A stretch of 9,261 nt of DNA from positions 1 through 9,261 of the forward strand of contig JAPPKQ010000365.1 in assembly GCA_028819945.1 (NCBI GenBank). The letters run 5' to 3'. The DNA is from a bacterium (GTDB lineage: Bacteria > Actinomycetota > Acidimicrobiia > Acidimicrobiales > CATQHL01). This document shows, piece after piece, positions 6,673 to 9,261 of this stretch. How positions within the stretch are numbered: position 1 is the stretch's first letter; each line of letters starts with the position of its first letter. The position numbers were made by a program, and so were the translations under genes. The notes under the pieces are model-generated. The model did not search any database. It was not told the DNA's origin and was given only the letters and a program-made list of their open reading frames with translations.

Positions 6673-7730
6673 CGGCTCAACCCCTCGACTGCCAGGACAC
6701 GGGCAGGGTTGCCCACGATCAGAGTCTCCACCTCGTCGTCGCTCCAGCCGGCGTTGCGGAACAGCGGCAGCACGTGGTTGAGGGTGTGGGCATAGCCCCA
6801 GCCGCCGTAGGCCAGTAGCCGCGTCTTCACGCCGCCCATGTCCTGGGAAACGAACAGCTGCTCGAGGTGACCCCGCTGCGCCAGCCCAACCATGCCCTGC
6901 ACGATGTCGTAGTCGCTCGGTGGGTATTTGCCCAGCCCGATGAGCGAGTGGTCGAAGCCCATCAGGTCGTAGGCCAGGTTGGCGCCGCGTTCCAGCATCT
7001 CCAGCTGGTAGGGGAGGTTGGCGATGGCCGTGTTCATGTGCCCCATGATCACCCGCCGCGGATCGACCCCCTCGGCCTCCAGGGCGTCCAGAACCTTGAT
7101 CCCTTCAAACCCCCACGGTTGCAAGTGGATAGAGATGGGCAGGTCGGTCTCGCGGTGCGCCCAGGCGGCGGCTCGCAGCATGCGGAACTCCTCGGGCTGC
7201 ACCGGGTCGTAGGTGCCGACCTCGCCGATGATGCCCGGGCGGATACCCGTGTCGCCGACCCCGTTGCGCCACTCGTCCACCATCTCGGCAGCGAGGTCCT
7301 CCGTGGACCGCTCGGCGGTGCCCTCGGGATGCGATGCCGCCAGGTAGTAGAAGCCGCCCATGATCACGTTCAGCCCGCTGCGGCGGGCGATGTCCCGCAG
7401 GATCAGCGGTTCGCGCGCCATGTGGCGGGGCGTCACCTCGACGATCGTGCGCCCGCCCGCCGCGTGGAACGGCTCCAACTCCTCCAGCACCTGCTCCACG
7501 TCGGTCTGGTGGTAGTTGTCGGGGAACCCGCCGGGGTTCCAGCGCGCCTCGGCAGCGGTGCACATGGTGAGCGGCTCCTCGGTGACCACCGGGTAGCCAT
7601 GGATACGCAGGATCGGCCGGCAGTCGATGTGGAGGTGCTCGTGCACGTGCGTGGGACCGAGTTCGCTGACCGGCACCGGGCCGGTCACGGTCATCGCACA
7701 GGCACCGTTGGGGGCGCTGTCAGTAGTCAT
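6669..7730 (-). CDS. Phosphotriesterase-family (PTE/PHP-like) metal-dependent hydrolase
   Basis: This 353-residue TIM-barrel hydrolase has the phosphotriesterase-family opening signature GPTHVHEHLHID, with H30 and H32 as the first metal pair. The bridging ligand is E170 (IIGEVGT) instead of the carboxylated Lys of true phosphotriesterase, as in the PHP (phosphotriesterase homology protein) branch. H202 (SIHLQPWG), H231 (IMGHMN) and D297 (VSQDMGG) complete the binuclear site. Length is normal for the family. No signal peptide is seen. The ATG at 7728-7730 follows GAGGTG (7738-7743) at a seven-base spacing. It is the first gene of the minus-strand run, and its stop overlaps the start of the dimethylformamidase-like gene by four bases, so the two are likely made in step. 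Family members include lactonases, esterases and amidases; organophosphate hydrolysis should not be assumed. Family call is strong, substrate unknown. Confidence 0.9.
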   Translation of the reverse strand: MTTDSAPNGACAMTVTGPVPVSELGPTHVHEHLHIDCRPILRIHGYPVVTEEPLTMCTAAEARWNPGGFPDNYHQTDVEQVLEELEPFHAAGGRTIVEVTPRHMAREPLILRDIARRSGLNVIMGGFYYLAASHPEGTAERSTEDLAAEMVDEWRNGVGDTGIRPGIIGEVGTYDPVQPEEFRMLRAAAWAHRETDLPISIHLQPWGFEGIKVLDALEAEGVDPRRVIMGHMNTAIANLPYQLEMLERGANLAYDLMGFDHSLIGLGKYPPSDYDIVQGMVGLAQRGHLEQLFVSQDMGGVKTRLLAYGGWGYAHTLNHVLPLFRNAGWSDDEVETLIVGNPARVLAVEGLSR

Positions 7731-7762
7731 GGCATCACACCTCGGAGTTCGGCGACCGAGAC

Positions 7763-7791
7763 CTCGTAGCGCCGCGGATGGTACCCCTCAA
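7763..7791 (-). promoter_or_regulatory. Candidate promoter of the minus-strand hydrolase operon
   Basis: On the minus strand, TTGAGG (7786-7791) and TACGAG (7763-7768) are separated by exactly 17 bases and match the -35 and -10 consensus at 4/6 and 3/6. Transcription would start about 25-30 bases before the phosphotriesterase-family ATG and include its ribosome site. The -10 match is poor, so this is tentative. Confidence 0.3.
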
Positions 7792-7821
7792 GAGGTGGCC
7801 GCGCCGGACCTCACGTACGGT

Positions 7822-7906
7822 GCTGCCGACTCCAGGTCTGCACCCTCTGCACGCAACGCCGTTTCGGCGAGCGAGTCGGCAAAGACCGACTCGAGTCTTC
7901 GGCAGC
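7822..7906. promoter_or_regulatory. Nested inverted repeats in divergent gap, possible operator cluster
   Basis: An inner perfect inverted repeat has arms CGAGTCGG (7872-7879) and CCGACTCG (7886-7893) around a six-base spacer. An outer pair of 8-base arms, GCTGCCGA (7822-7829) and TCGGCAGC (7899-7906), encloses it. CCGACTC occurs a further time at 7826-7832, overlapping the outer arm, so this half-site appears three times in two orientations. The cluster lies between the divergent hydrolase operon and the LRV gene, where an operator would be expected. It could instead form an RNA hairpin. The sequence structure is certain; the regulatory role is inferred. Confidence 0.5.
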
Positions 7907-7936
7907 TGGTGGTATATCGTCGGCTGACCAGCGACG

Positions 7937-9055
7937 ATGACCGTGACTAGAGCCACAGCTCATGGAGTTCACAGTGATCTCCCCGAGGTGCAGACACAGA
8001 GGATCGGCATCAGCCAACCAACGGACCCCGACCCCTTCACTCTCGCCATGGATGAGAACGCGTCGCCCGAGGTGCTCGCCCGCCTCGCCGACGATCCTGA
8101 AATCGACGTGCGATGCAGTGTGGCAAGCAATGGGGCGACGCCGCCGGAAACACTTGTACGACTCGCCGATATCGGGGATCGGTGGATCCGAGGCAGCGTC
8201 GCCTACAACGCGTCTACACCGCCTGAGGTATTGGTTCGACTCGCCGACGACTCCGATGGCGATGTTCGCCGGTCGGTCGCGCAAAACGCAAGCACACCGC
8301 ACGAGACATACGTTCACTTGGCCGGTGACGCAGACCCCGGAGTGCGCTGTTCGGTAGCCATCATGCACTACACACCCGAGGAGTTGCTTCGCCAACTTGC
8401 AGGGGACTCCGACGACGGCGTGCGCCAACGCGTCGCAGAGAACGACGCTACCCCGCCGGAAGTCCTCGCTCGCCTCGCGTGCGACCGCAGCGTCAGAGTG
8501 CGCCGCCAAGTCGCCGAGAATGAGACAACGCCGCCCGACGCGCTTATGCGCCTCGCTGGCGACCCCGACTCCGAGGTACGCCACGAAGTCGCTTGGTGGC
8601 ACGCTGCGACGCCGCCGGAAGCGCTCAGCCAACTCGCAGACGATCCGGATGTCAAGGTTCGCAGCAAGGTCGCCGAGCGCGCCAAGACACCGCCGGAAGC
8701 ACTCACGCGCCTTGCTGAAGACCCTGAGATCGTCGTTCGTCGCAACGTGGCGGGGAATCAGGCAACACTGCTTGAGACGCTGGAACAACTCGCCAACGAT
8801 CCCGATCCGGGAGTCCGCCATGCCGTCGCGTCGAACAGCGCGACACCGCCAGAGACGCTGAGGCGTCTCGCCGACGATCCCGATGCCGGGGTTCGGAGCA
8901 CGGTCGCGTACAACAAAGCGACGCCTGCGGAGGCGCGTGCGCGGCTCGCTGATGATCTCCAGGTCGAGTTGCACCGGACCAGCAGACTGCTTGAGAGGAT
9001 CTCGATGGTCTCCGATATCCACAGAAAGACCGTCGATCGGGACGAACCGGGCTGA
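7937..9055 (+). CDS. Leucine-rich-repeat-variant (LRV) solenoid protein
   Basis: This 372-residue protein is built almost entirely of a 26-residue repeat whose consensus is roughly TPPEVLxRLADDPDxxVRxxVA followed by four variable residues. I count eleven full units (residues 42-328; unit seven is 27 long) and a degenerate twelfth (329-352). The pattern matches the LRV/HEAT-like family: short paired helices stacked into an alpha-solenoid that serves as a protein-binding surface. No signal peptide, membrane segment or catalytic motif is seen, so it is probably a cytosolic scaffold or adaptor. The first 41 residues and the last ~20 are not repetitive. The start is uncertain: ATG 7937 has no clear ribosome site, and GTG 7988 or ATG 8048 would still keep the whole array. 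Base composition is lower than the neighbours (57-60% G+C in three lines counted), hinting at separate origin. It is divergent from the hydrolase operon; its partner is unknown. Confidence 0.85.
   Translation: MTVTRATAHGVHSDLPEVQTQRIGISQPTDPDPFTLAMDENASPEVLARLADDPEIDVRCSVASNGATPPETLVRLADIGDRWIRGSVAYNASTPPEVLVRLADDSDGDVRRSVAQNASTPHETYVHLAGDADPGVRCSVAIMHYTPEELLRQLAGDSDDGVRQRVAENDATPPEVLARLACDRSVRVRRQVAENETTPPDALMRLAGDPDSEVRHEVAWWHAATPPEALSQLADDPDVKVRSKVAERAKTPPEALTRLAEDPEIVVRRNVAGNQATLLETLEQLANDPDPGVRHAVASNSATPPETLRRLADDPDAGVRSTVAYNKATPAEARARLADDLQVELHRTSRLLERISMVSDIHRKTVDRDEPG
8060..8992 (+). repeat. Tandem 78-bp coding repeat array of the LRV gene
   Basis: Twelve in-frame units, eleven complete and one degenerate, each encode 26 residues; the seventh carries one extra codon. 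The units are conserved at protein level (PPE, RLA, D, VR, VA positions) but clearly diverged in bases, so the array is old and not a recent slippage product. Confidence 0.85.
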
Positions 9056-9110
9056 AGTCGCGAGGAACGCACGGCTGGTCTCAAGGGCCTTCCAACGTGG
9101 CGGCATCACG

Positions 9111-9257
9111 ATGTCCGATGCCTATGTCGCCAGGGCGCGCACCGGAGGATGGTCGGCGCCGGGGATCACGGGGCTTGTCGATCAACTCGGCGGCGCAGGG
9201 AGGTTCCCGTCATTGCACGATGGTCCGGTGGTGACGCGCGTGCAACTCGACAGTTAA
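9111..9257 (+). CDS. Possible small hypothetical protein, weak
   Basis: A 48-codon ORF starts at ATG 9111, 55 bases after the LRV stop, and ends in TAA near the window edge. Its third codon positions are mostly G or C (about three quarters by my count), as for real genes in this window, and no minus-strand frame across 9056-9261 stays open. There is no good ribosome site (the upstream bases read GTGGCGGCATCACG), and I recognise no family. It could be a real small protein or chance; the right edge prevents further context. Confidence 0.2.
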   Translation: MSDAYVARARTGGWSAPGITGLVDQLGGAGRFPSLHDGPVVTRVQLDS

Positions 9258-9261
9258 GTGG

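Noticed and set aside
7735..7956. 73-codon minus-strand ORF in the divergent gap
   Set aside because: Arg-rich, no ribosome site, no family resemblance, and it spans the inverted repeats and candidate promoter.
7811..9109. Long 432-codon open frame antisense to the LRV gene
   Set aside because: It is the mirror of the tandem repeat in high-GC DNA; the plus-strand frame gives the recognisable LRV consensus, while the antisense product has no known pattern beyond the reflected repeat.
1..9261. tRNA, rRNA, riboswitch or phage/defence genes
   Set aside because: No cloverleaf, rRNA-like stretch, integrase, nuclease or toxin-antitoxin pattern was seen on either strand by eye.

Overview
The window is GC-rich: 60-base lines I counted by hand range from about 57% to 78% G+C. 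It is densely coded, uses some GTG starts, has short Shine-Dalgarno sites and contains ATGA-type stop/start overlaps. This fits a high-GC bacterium, most likely an actinobacterium (possibly an Acidimicrobiia-like environmental lineage). That placement is inferred from composition and protein style only; no marker gene is present, and a GC-rich proteobacterium is not excluded.

Layout: (1) 1-229, minus strand, the N-terminus of a lipoprotein that runs off the left edge. (2) 230-429, a divergent promoter region. (3) 430-1824, plus strand, a two-gene unit: a PhyH-type Fe(II)/2-oxoglutarate dioxygenase followed by a single-domain cupin with an excellent metal site. (4) 1825-1922, a convergent gap holding a palindromic repeat. 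(5) 1923-7730, minus strand, a catabolic-looking gene run read from right to left: phosphotriesterase-family metal hydrolase, then an N,N-dimethylformamidase-like protein (ATGA overlap), then an SDR dehydrogenase, then an amidohydrolase (7-base gap). A second identical copy of the palindromic repeat sits between the dimethylformamidase-like gene and the SDR gene. (6) 7731-7936, a divergent regulatory region with nested inverted repeats. (7) 7937-9055, plus strand, a leucine-rich-repeat-variant (LRV) solenoid protein with a 26-residue period, lower in GC than its neighbours. (8) 9056-9261, no secure gene; one weak 48-codon ORF.

The most notable gene is at 4075-6672. Its last ~765 residues look like the large (catalytic) subunit of N,N-dimethylformamidase, including candidate residues for the 2-Tyr/1-Glu iron site. 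Its first ~105 residues look like the small subunit, which I recall as a separate protein in characterised enzymes. The window therefore appears to encode a single-chain dimethylformamidase-like amidohydrolase, translationally coupled to a TIM-barrel metal hydrolase and followed by an SDR and a second amidohydrolase. Together with the convergent dioxygenase/cupin pair this looks like a catabolic island for an amide- or ester-containing small molecule. The substrate cannot be read from the sequence.
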